Source of the DNA: Cunninghamia lanceolata
Lineage: Eukaryota > Streptophyta > Pinopsida > Cupressales > Cupressaceae
Length of the DNA: 64,000 nucleotides
Direction of reading: 5' to 3'
NCBI GenBank assembly: GCA_027924645.1
Contig: BSBN01001687.1
Span: 868,001 to 932,000, forward strand
Shown one piece after another: positions 21,997 through 31,509 of this stretch. Position 1 is the first letter of the stretch. The number at the start of each line of letters is the position of its first letter. Both the position numbers and the translations under genes were made by a program. The notes beneath the pieces were generated by a model that was given only the letters and a program-made list of their open reading frames with translations, had not been told where the DNA came from and did not search any database.

Positions 21997-24952
21997 CTAT
22001 GTTGGTATGGTTCCTCCTCCTCCTTCGCCTGCTGACCCTATCCCTGGTGCACCTCCTCCTGATGGTCCGCAAGGTGGCCCCATAGGTCCCATCACCCCAC
22101 CATTCTCTGTTGGTCCCCTCTACGACTTGCTATGATAGCTGGGTCTATAGCTACCTGCCTTGTGCTCTGGTGGTACCACCTGCTCATATAGGGACCACTA
22201 GTATAAGATCTCCTGACCTGCCCTGACCATCTCTGCAACCATCTGGCCAGTGCCACCTTGTGTTGTAGTTTGTTGCACCTGCTCCAAGAGTGCCTCTGCC
22301 CTACCAGCTGGGCCTTCATCTGCCCAATCTGTCCCTACTACTACTATAACATAGATTGAGCCTGAGCCAACTGGGCTCGTAACCCTGCTATAACCCCATC
22401 ATCTAGCCCCTACCCCTATGGCTGCACTTGAGGCCGCACCTGTGCTTGTACAACTAGGTGAGCATGTTGGGCAGGATCAAACCACCGGCGAACCCTCCTC
22501 CCATCTCCATCTCTGCCATCATCTCCATCACTATCATCATGTCCTCCATCATGACTACCACCTCCACCATCGCCATCATGGCCTCCTCCTCCTCCTTGAA
22601 AGGAAGCTGGGTGTGCAAAAATTGCTTCCTACACTAATCTAATGAGGAGAGATGAGTGCAAATTTGTTTTAATCTTTACAGTTACAACAATGTTAACCCA
22701 ACAACAGAGATATTGCAACAAACACATACATAAGAATGTAAGATAGAAGAAGAGAGAGACAAGATATATGTGGGGAAAACCCTGACGAGTGAAAAACCCC
22801 ACACTCCAAAACACAACTCAAATGTATTATCTAAACAATGAGGTTTACAATATAGTTTCAGAGCTAATGCTCTTGCAGGAGTCTTCGACACTAGTATCTA
22901 GAGACAATCCGGCAACATAACAGTACATGTCAATCACATAATACATCTCCTCTCCAAAGCACATGTTTATATATAAAATACAAGACAAAAATGGCTCTAT
23001 CTTGAGATGGGTGTCCAACATGGCCTCATGGCCCAAAAGCTATGCCTATGGACACTTGTCCAACACTATAGGATGTTCCTAACACTTGTCAAGTCACCCC
23101 ATCCCAAAGAGGTCGCCTATTCCCAAGTTGGGCAATGACAGATACTCTTATGACACTTACAACCGTCATAGAATCCATCATAGCTATCATATCTTACAAC
23201 TGTAAGAGAATCTATCATAAATAGGCTATAAATAGCATATTCTCTTACAACATGTCATAACCCTCCTTGGGGTGCCCAAATATGCCTTCTTCCAAGATGC
23301 CTTGTGACACATGTCTTCACCTGTCATAAAACCTTCTATTTCTGACTCTTACATGTCATAGATTTTGTCATAAGAATCTGTCATAACCATTTCAGTCAAG
23401 ATTCACTTACACACTAGTCAAGATGCCGACACATGGCAGAAAACCTCTACCACACAAAGGGGATGCCTATCTCCACATGGAGTGTGTTGACCATCCTAGT
23501 CATCTTACAAGTGGAGTGACAACTCATTGTGCCACTTCACACTAAATGAAAAAATAGGATGTGCAACAAAATTACAACATAGGCTAAGTAGATAAATTAC
23601 ATTACAATAATAAATGCAAGGAATTACCAAGTTTGAGACACCTTAATTCCCAACACTCCTCCTCTGCCATCGCCATCATGGCCTCCTCCTCCTCCACCAC
23701 CACTGTCATCCCCACCTTGGCCACCTCTGCCTCCCTGTCCTCGTCTCCTCCTGTGTCACCTCTGTGGCCCCATGTCCTCCCAATCATCTAAAATTAGGGC
23801 TCGCTCTCCTGGTCTAGAGTAGCGTGGAAAAGGATGTGTAGCAAACCAATTAAAGAAATCCTATGTAGTGCCTGCATCTGCCACTACCCTATGCATCGCC
23901 CATGGTTGATATGGAATATGTACGAACTCATCCGGAGCTATCTCATAAGATGGGCTAGGTCCCCATCGTGTGACCCTCTCCTTGTGCGTACGAGAAAATA
24001 TGGCATTACCCTGGGGCATCCCCTGGATTCTACCAAACTGCCTGAACACACATGAAACTATGTGCCTCTCCAAAATATAGGGTGTCCTCCCTAGAAGCCA
24101 TCTAGTCTGAAAATAAAATGGAAGCTCAGACGCATCATCATCCCATACCTCGCAGTCCAAGTATGGTTGCCAAACAAATGAGTCCACATTGTCAAAAGCA
24201 TGTCTCCAATACACCAACTTTCTGAGCTTGAGCTAGGAAAGGCTATCTTGAAACATATAGGAATAGGGCTGACCCCTACCCCAAGTGCCAATGCCAATGG
24301 GACAAGTAATGGCTATGTGTGTCCATGCCCATATCTACAGAAGTGAAACTCCACAAGCCAAATTGGAAGAACCATCATAGACAAACTAGTGTAAATCATG
24401 GTATAAGTGAGTAAGGATACAGACTCTCCAGACATATTTGGTACCCTCTGTAGTGATCCGCTCTAGTACTTGCCCCCATCCAACTGCAAAACCACACGAT
24501 TGTCTGTCAGGGCACACAATACCTCTGATCAACCCAGCCACAACTGCAGGAAGAGGCTCATAGTAAGCCGCTATGTCAGCCCAGCTGATCTCTGTACCCT
24601 TGATCTCATCATCATCAAAAACCCGTCTACACTCATCTAACCCTGCCCTAGTCTGCGGCTCATACTCAACAAGCTCTTCATCAATAGGAATGTGCAGAAT
24701 CCTGTGAACATCCTCTAGGGTCACTGTAATCTCCCTAGTCGGAAGGTGAAAGGTCCCATCCTCACTGTGGAATCTCTCAACCAGAGCAATTAGCATGCTG
24801 AGATTTGCCCTAATCTTGAGCATGAAGAGCACAAATGATAATCCAGCTGATCCAATAACAAATAGATCAGTCTCCATGAGATAAGGCCTCAACATCTGCA
24901 TAACTGGAAACTGCTCCCTTGACATGAGGACATCATCTAACTCCTCCTTCAA
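21997..24952 (-). pseudogene. Antisense plant mobile domain (PMD) gene inside copy B
   Basis: Runs opposite to gag-pol. The minus strand encodes FHLPTREITVTLEDVHRIL, HIPIDEELVEYE, ISWADIAAYY and YVWRVCILTHLYHDL, the pattern of the plant mobile domain found in MAIN/MAIL-type and transposon-carried proteins. The same frame continues through FYFQTRWLLGRTPY and ERHIVSCVFRQFGRIQG, then a Gly/Asp-rich stretch, and, past the nested LTR (22597-23655), a Gln-rich coiled coil (GQIGQMKAQL) and, after a frameshift, a Gly/Pro tail. No ATG opens the long frame at 24952; an upstream exon is likely. In-frame stops are TAG at 24386, 24335, 24233, 23861, 22416, 22410, four in a row at 22335-22346, 22198 and 22120, plus one TGA at 23756. 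Extra antisense ORFs are known from Tat elements; the PMD assignment is by motif recognition. Confidence 0.78.
22597..23655 (-). mobile_element. Solo copia-like LTR nested in the PMD gene
   Basis: Flanked by a perfect 5-bp duplication CTCCT (22592-22596 and 23656-23660); ends TG...CA. On the minus strand it starts TGTTGGGAATTAAGG and carries GGGTTTTTCACTCGTC with GGGTTTTCCCCAC, a motif pair familiar from Ty1/copia LTRs. No internal genes, hence a solo LTR of 1059 bp. The Gly-rich coding sequence of the PMD gene resumes on both sides. Confidence 0.78.
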
Positions 24953-25530
24953 TCAAACAAGCACGTGTTAATCAATCAAAATTGACTAAACTGCAAGTCT
25001 ATTTATCCAACGTCAAAAACTTAGTTATTTCAACAGGAAAGTAATCCTATCATCTCTCCGGAGATTCTGTCAATCTTAGAGATGACCTATCAGTTGACTC
25101 ACATCAATCGCATAGTCAACTTCATCAAATTTCTAAGTGATTTGATCAACTCAACTCATTTGCATAGCTCTACCTATCATATGTGCAAAATTACCTCATT
25201 TGTGTTGAATAAACTCACATGCGCGGACTTACATTGAATGCATCGCTTTATGTTGCATGCACAACGCTGCTCTTTGTTTGTGCAACACAAACTTGCTTAT
25301 GCCGACAAAATTCAGAAGCACAGTAAAACTTTACATGTGTGACATCCCTCATTACATGCGTAACAAGATTTCGCTTGTGCCGAAACACACTTCAATTGTG
25401 AAAAAATTGCATATGTGCCAATTCCGGTGTCATGCGCGGTACCGCATGTCATTTGCACCGTTCTGGATTTCAACACATTCAAAACCTAAAACTTTGACCT
25501 ACATTTAATGCAATCATAAATGCACCTAAC

Positions 25531-25630
25531 CTAGAAACGAAGGGGTACTTATCGGTGGCCCATAGTCTGCTGGACGGTTGAACCGTCAGATCCGCTTGAA
25601 TTGATGAAGTTCAATAGGAAATTGTTGCAT
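25531..25630 (-). other. Possible first exon of the antisense PMD gene
   Basis: An ATG at 25630 (minus) lies about 97 bases downstream of the antisense TATA box and opens MQQFPIELHQF, interrupted once by TGA, then RFNRPADYGPP up to a GTTAGG that could be a splice donor at 25530. The phase does not obviously match the acceptor near 24953, so the exon model is speculative. Confidence 0.3.
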
Positions 25631-25726
25631 CTTTGCTGGATGCTCTGTGCTCAAAAGGCTCTAATCTCCTAAAAGCTCTCTCTCAAAGACAAGAGTGCAA
25701 ATGACTAGGAATGTGACCCCACACTC

Positions 25727-25736
25727 CTATATATAG
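25727..25736 (-). promoter_or_regulatory. Antisense TATA box upstream of PMD gene
   Basis: Palindromic CTATATATAG in a GC-richer context, correctly placed upstream of the antisense gene. It would give the PMD gene its own promoter, pointing against the LTR-driven genomic transcript. Confidence 0.5.
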
Positions 25737-25991
25737 CGCATGGAACCCTAGTGGGAGGTGCTTGACCTTGTCCATGCTGGGGCATGATTTTCACCTATTT
25801 TTCTTCTGCGTCAACCAATTTCTTCACCTGTCTATCTAGTCAACCTGTCATTTGACCTATCTCATCGTGAGATTATCAGTCATCCTGTCGTCACATTCTT
25901 CCGGTCCAATCTCCCAAGGGGGCATCCTAATGTCATAACCTATACCAGGGGCAAACTGGGGCATGTATCAATCGCAGATTTTTTTTTTATT

Positions 25992-26037
25992 CTTTGAAAC
26001 AATGTGATAAAACACATTGTCTCAAAGAGGGGCAAAA
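25992..26037 (+). promoter_or_regulatory. Hairpin plus polypurine tract before the 3' LTR of copy B
   Basis: CTTTGAAACAATGTG (25992-26006) and its inverted partner (26013-26027) match at 14 of 15 positions with a 6-base loop. The second arm runs into AAAGAGGGGCAAAA (26024-26037), a polypurine tract directly before the LTR start at 26038. The tract primes plus-strand DNA synthesis in LTR elements. Confidence 0.75.
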
Positions 26038-28000
26038 TGTATACACCTAAAAATGGCAAAGACAAATTTATTTAATTCCCATTCTTCTATTATTTAGTAA
26101 ATTTATCAATTTATCTTTTTGATTCACATTCATCATTAATAGTCCAAATATTAAATAAATATCAATTTATTTAATTAAGTCAAGTAAACCTACTCTTCTA
26201 ATGTCATCCATTAATTAAATAATAATCAAATTATTTAATCACAAATCATCCTATTCCAAAGTCAAAAGTCCTCTATTCCACATCATCCAAGCCACCTCAC
26301 GTCCACCTCATCATCTTGCACATGTAATTAAATATTTTTAATATTTAATTAATCCATTTTCCCTCAGCCACATGGGCCTACTCTTCCTCCAACCATCCCT
26401 ATTCCAAAGGGCATGGTCTCTCCATGTCACCATGGTCAAAGGGACACTTTGTGACACTCGTTCCATAGTCCCTAGAATCTTTCCAACCTCCCTACAAACA
26501 TGCTCTCCTTGTTTGACCTTCTCTCTTTGGTCATTGTGAGCCTTGTGACATGTGGACTCATGTCACACCTTTCTCTCCTCCATGTCAAGGTGAGAGGAAC
26601 ATCTTCCCTCTTTCTCTCCCTCATCTCAACCAATTCAATCCTCACCATACACCTCGCAAGACCAAGTCTCCACCGTTGAGATCTTAACACATGGATTTGC
26701 CCCCTCCTTGGCCTATAAAAGGAAGCTCACTCCCTCATTCTACAACACACAAGCTATAGCAAAGTTACTTTGCAGAAATTCCAACGTGCCTTTGGCCAAG
26801 CATTCATATTGCTCATTGCATTTTATATCCATTATCTTCATATCCACACAATCATGGCTTCAGTCATCCATCTCCCATCCTCATAGTAGTTGCATTGTAG
26901 GTAATCTCCATTGCATTTTATCCAACATACAACCATTCAAGTATTGTCATCTTCAAACAGCGAGGAAACACACTTCTGAGAGCTCTATTCATCAACAAGA
27001 TCAATACAAGATAGGTGAACAATGGAAGCTTTCGAGGTAAATCAGTCTTCAAGGTAATATTTCTTTGTTTATTTGATTTGCATCATATTTCATTGAGATT
27101 ATTAGATTATTAGTAGTTTAATATTGTTGACAATATTTCCACTAACACCTATCATGGTCAATTATTTTTTGTGTGGTCTTATACAACACTCTAGTTTTAT
27201 TCTTAAAGCTACAACAATATCTTTCCTTTTGTTGGATTCCTTTTGGCATTCTATATTCTACATCCTATTGTCCAATTCCATTTCCTTGGGATTACTATAA
27301 TGGCTTGTTCTCCATTTGTTGGTTATTTCCTTTCTTATTAACATTTGCAAGTTTTTATTATTATTTGAATATTAGAAGTGTTGCTCTTTCCTCCTCTCCT
27401 TGGAAAGATAATAAGATCATTCTTATTTCTTTTATTGTTATTGCATTGTATTGTTTCCTTAGCACATTTAGATCACACAACTTCTTGCTTTCCTTTCATA
27501 CATAATAAGAATAATAATATATCTTTGTAGACCTCATTTCTGCTGTTATTCTCATTGCTCATAGTTTATTTTAGCTTTTAGTATTAAACACACTTAGGCT
27601 AAGCACCCACAATCTTTATTGACTATCCATTGAAGCTAAAAGGCTTAATAGGGGTTTGACCATATTAGCCAACTCATATGCAGTATTAAACAATTTTCCT
27701 ATTCTAGACATAGGTTATTTCATGGTTTATCTCTTTTTTCTAATAACTCACTCTTAGTTTTGTATTTCCTTTCTCTCCTTTATTTTAATCTTTTTGTATA
27801 CTTTGATAAAATTTGGAATATTTGATACTATCCTCTTGCTTTTATTGTGTCTATTTTGTAATATCCCAAGTCGTTATAAAACATAACAAAATTTCCTATG
27901 TGTGGTGGACAAATTCAAGACAAGACAAACCTTGATGTGACTATGGTAGTGTCTAGGTCTACATAATTAGTCCATCTATGTTATGCTCCTCTTGTTAAGG
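26038..28000 (+). repeat. 3' LTR of copy B (right end not determined)
   Basis: Starts TGTATACACCTAAAAATGG right after the polypurine tract. U3 is AT-rich with repeated TTAATTAAAT-like motifs. TATAAAA at 26714-26720 in GGCCTATAAAAGGAAGC is a strong core promoter. I could not find a convincing CA end, because the target duplication partner lies outside the window; the true end may lie between about 27.2 and 29.2 kb. No coding region seen. Confidence 0.6.
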
Positions 28001-28379
28001 GTCCTTGGCTTAGCATTCACACTTTAGCCTCTAAATTGGGTTCATTTATTCTAATTAAGTATAAATTCATTATCGTTTTGTATTAAACCCAACTCTCATT
28101 TCTAAGTAGACTAGTCTAGTTTAATTAGCACATCATAAGTGTTTAAGGGAAAATAACTAGGGAATGTATAATGATAGTCTGGTTATTCATTCATTGTGGT
28201 CTCTTTATCTTGGCAATTTTTATTATAGTGTGGTAGATAGTGCATGTTCTTTTCTGTAAGCATATAAAGTAGTAAAGTAGGTTAAATATAAACTTCTTAA
28301 ATAAACCAATCTACTTTTACAACATTCCACTTGCAGAACACGTGGCAATAATGTGACAGTCTAACTCCTCTCTAATTTC

Positions 28380-28960
28380 TTGTTGTAAACATTCAATTCT
28401 AAATTGCATTTGATCATGTTTGAAATTGTTAGACATATGCTAAACTCCTAGCTTCTAGACACAAAAGACCTAACACCTCTTTATCATGGGGCCACAATAG
28501 TGGTGTTATGGAACATCTGGTTATCAAGGAAGAGAATTGTCCAAAAGGAAAGAAGATAATAAACATTGTATCGACTCGAGGTGTTGGTTCTTGCTGAGTT
28601 GTGACTCATTCCCTACTAGACTAATCTAACATAATTTTAGTCCTCCAAAAGCTTGCACCTTTGCCTAACTATCCAAGAAAAAAAGAATCTTAAACTTTGA
28701 TAGACTTCAAGTATTGGACTTCCTTGGTTTGTCAATTTACCCCTATGTAATAATGCAGAAAAAACAACTAACCACCTTCTCCATTACAACTTCAATGGAG
28801 CCATTTGGAATCACCTCTTCCTTAAGCTAAAATTGCATTAGGTCATGTCTGAAATTACCAAACATATGCTAAACTTATTGATGAAGCTAACATTCATTAG
28901 AGATGTAGTCAATCGTGTAACCGCCCAACCACTTCTTCACCTTCCACATTATAATATTGT
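28380..28960 (+). pseudogene. LINE ORF2 C-terminal fragments
   Basis: Readable plus-strand pieces include NNAEKTTNHLLHYNFNGAIW and NHLFLKLKLH, the RT zinc-binding (zf-RVT) region that ends plant LINE ORF2, and an earlier piece with GVMEHLVIKEENCPKGKK. A short related segment (TTGCATTTGATCATG versus TTGCATTAGGTCATG) occurs at about 28400 and 28845, so this may be two overlapping fragments. Many stops. Confidence 0.5.
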
Positions 28961-29879
28961 ATACTACCATTCTTTTGTAAGAATCTACAAGCTAACAAGT
29001 AAACAACTAAGAGTTGGTTAATAGACATGAGAATAACTTAGGCATTCAATAAATATGACCTTTCATATCATGTACAAAACTCTTGCATAATAACATTTTA
29101 CATTATAATTCTCATTTAAGTATTTAACTTGTTAACTTACCTTTCCCTTATCCTCTACACTCTACACTTGATCTAATTCTCAATCTCTATTATTCATATT
29201 TACACTTCCAACATAACACTTTTAAGTTATTAATTTTATCTATCTACTTAATACCATCTTAAACCCTAGATCGATGCAAGCCTCATCTCCACCTTAAAAA
29301 TAAGAATAATAATAATAATGATTATGTATATCTAATAAGTCTTTAAAAGGCATTAAATAAAAAGCTAATCATCAAGATTCCACAAACAACATGATATTAT
29401 ACTTATATTAATGGTATATGATAGTACTCATTTATCTAGAAACTCAACATTCCCATTGACAAATTTTGTTTCTTTTTGGATGAGATGTCACTTAAGCCTA
29501 GTTTTGTTTACATATAGGAAAAGGTGTGGCTTGTGTGTAGGTTCAATGTGGACACTCGTCTTAAGTTATCTACTATTTTATAGAGATAAAAAATTACAAG
29601 CGAATTTGTTATAATATTTTATTTTAGATCTAAGATTTATTTTTGAATTACATTATTTTATTATTTAATAATAATATATTAACTAAATAGTAAATTAAAG
29701 TTAGTTATGAGCCACTGAATTGTATTTGTATTTGTATTTAATCTATAAGATTATTGGTATTGAGTGTACAAATTATCGATTTATTTATATTGTTAATTTA
29801 TATTTGAATTGGCAAAAATTAAAGATTTAAAAAAAAAATTAAAAATTAAAGATTTTTTTATAGGTAATTTTGGCTTTAG
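28961..29879. other. AT-rich intergenic sequence
   Basis: No gene, RNA or recognisable element. Contains TAATAATAATAATG simple sequence near 29310 and runs of A near 29830. Confidence 0.6.
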
Positions 29880-30265
29880 GGAGTCAAACCCAAACACTTT
29901 TGACTGTAGCTATGAATATGGGGGACCTCATCAACATTTGGCATGACCGGAGCTATGAATACGAGGGACCTCATCAACATTTGGCATGAAAGTCTGCATT
30001 GCATTAACGTTGGAGGTTCAAACATGTGAACTCATTGACCTAAAGCCAAACCTGAACACTTTTGACTGGAGCTATGAACACGGGGGACCTCATCCCCTAG
30101 CATGAACGCCTGCATTGCATACACGGGGGACCTCATCCCCTAGCATGAACGCCTGCATTGCATACACGGGGGACCTCATCCCCTAGCATGAACCCGTGCA
30201 TTGCATTAATGTTGGAGGTTCAAACCCGTGCATTACATTAATGTTGGAGGTTCAAACCCGCGAGC
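29880..30265 (-). repeat. Tandem repeats with tRNA-like B-box motifs
   Basis: Three near-perfect 43-base units (about 30078-30206) contain GGGGGACCTCATCCCCTAGC. Around them are diverged longer units with GGACCTCATCAACATTTGGC and GGAGGTTCAAACCC. On the minus strand the latter reads GGGTTTGAACCTCC, close to the pol III B box (GGTTCGANNCC), preceded by TGGGCCAATGAGCTC. This could be a SINE-derived cluster; that is inference. Confidence 0.6.
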
Positions 30266-30842
30266 TCATTGGCCCAGCGAAGGCCTAGAACTACGACGGA
30301 ACTGCGACAAAGACACAAATCTTGCGAACACCAACAAGAGTTTGAACCTTGTGGCCGCCACTACAACCAAACAACTTGACCACCAAACCACGCTCTTTAC
30401 AACCACAAAAACTAAAGACTTACCTCATTAGAAAAAAGTCAAATTCAAACCACCACATTACCTTATAAAAACTCTATATTACCATTATAAAAACAATTTA
30501 GCTGTCAATTTAGATGTCAAGTAATTGTCTTCAGTCCAATAAAACAAAACTAGCCCACTCTTATCATGTACAAGTAAATCTAATCAATGTAACGAACAAT
30601 TGAATATGTATATATATACATACCAAACACACTAATAGCATTTGAAGCTTCCGCTAAACTTCCGCTAATCATCTGACAAAGGATCGGTTGTAACCCCAAA
30701 TTCTCATTCTAACTCCCGCTAAACTATCATTAAACCCCCCATTAGACAAGAAAAGAGAATGTTTTATCCGCTTCTATTAAATACAACAAATTTTAACCTA
30801 ACAGATAACACTGTGTCGGTAAAAAACAAGGCACAAATTTTC

Positions 30843-30966
30843 CCATGGCCATGCCATGTCATCTCATGCCATGGCAATGCAATGATTACGCATGGGCGCA
30901 TCCATGCACGCGCAGGGCAGGCATGCCATGCCAGCATGGCCCACATCAATGATGATGCCACATACA
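30843..30966. promoter_or_regulatory. CATG-dense stretch upstream of the HD-ZIP III gene
   Basis: Eleven CATG tetramers within about 125 bases, some as CATGCA (RY-type, bound by B3-domain factors) or GCATGC. The segment lies 540-670 bases upstream of the start codon. No coding interpretation is convincing. Confidence 0.5.
30879..30889. promoter_or_regulatory. Near-consensus HD-ZIP III binding motif
   Basis: GCAATGATTAC differs by one base from the palindromic HD-ZIP III in vitro site GTAATGATTAC. Position upstream of an HD-ZIP III gene suggests possible self-regulation; this is inference. Confidence 0.35.
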
Positions 30967-31184
30967 TGGCATAGCGTATTTCTTTTTTTCTTTCTCCCTC
31001 TAACGCACGCCTTTTTTAACCACCCAAATTTAACTATGCGGTAGTTTCTGGTCACAAAAAAACAAATCTCCACACAATCCAGCTGAGGTATTACATTACG
31101 TTTACTGGTACGTTTGTTTCTTCGTAGAGGTATTTCGTCAAACAGTTTGCAGTCGTCCTGTGGTTTTTTTAATGCTGGTGTCAA

Positions 31185-31509
31185 CTGAAGGCAGTGATAC
31201 TGTGTTTTTTCCAGCTATTATAGCCTGCATTCTGCTAAATCCAGCGGTATAACTTGTGATGTGGGAGAAGGGCGGCTCTCTTTGTGGAGGGGGCCGAGGA
31301 CAAGACATCACCAGGTGAAAAGTAGTGAAAAATGGCGGTTTTTTTTGTCTCTTTTTCTTTTAACTGCAGTTAAGTTTTAAGATGGTTTTGTTTCTGTCGT
31401 TTCTCTGTTGTTGCAGGGAGGGGGAGGGGTGGTGAGAGCTGCTAAGCTTAATTTGGAGGACTTTTTGGCAGTGTTTTTTTTTGGTCTTTTGGGTGGGTGC
31501 TTCAAGTAG
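31185..31509 (+). promoter_or_regulatory. Probable 5' untranslated region of the HD-ZIP III gene
   Basis: GC-richer, pyrimidine/purine-tract leader directly before the start codon. A possible 102-base intron runs from GTGAAAAG at 31315 to TTGTTGCAG ending at 31416, but no transcript is available to confirm it. No upstream TATA box could be assigned with confidence. Confidence 0.4.

Larger units (their letters stand above)
13699..28000 (+). mobile_element. Tat-type Ty3/gypsy retrotransposon, copy B (5' part displaced by copy A; 3' end approximate)
   Basis: Plus strand order: partial gag, protease, linker, RT-RNase H, second RNase H, integrase, long 3' region with an antisense PMD gene, polypurine tract, 3' LTR. 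The gag begins mid-protein at the LTR edge of copy A, so the missing 5' part should lie left of the window, beyond copy A. Both copies share LTR starts (TGTATACACCTAAAAATG versus TGTAGACACCTAAAAATG) and protein motifs throughout, so they belong to one family. Copy B is more decayed than A in gag-pol. Confidence 0.85.

Noticed and set aside
22418..22642. Histidine-rich plus-strand ORF
   Set aside because: It is the reverse complement of the Gly/Asp-rich and Gln-rich part of the antisense PMD gene and runs into the nested LTR.
21997..24952. TAG codons in the PMD gene as programmed read-through or recoding
   Set aside because: Plant nuclear genes do not reassign TAG, four occur in a row, and a frameshift plus a nested LTR also disrupt the gene. 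Decay of CAG explains all of it.
30759..30974. Opposed open frames over the CATG-rich block
   Set aside because: Both strands are open because of the repeated CATG/GCC composition; neither resembles a protein family.
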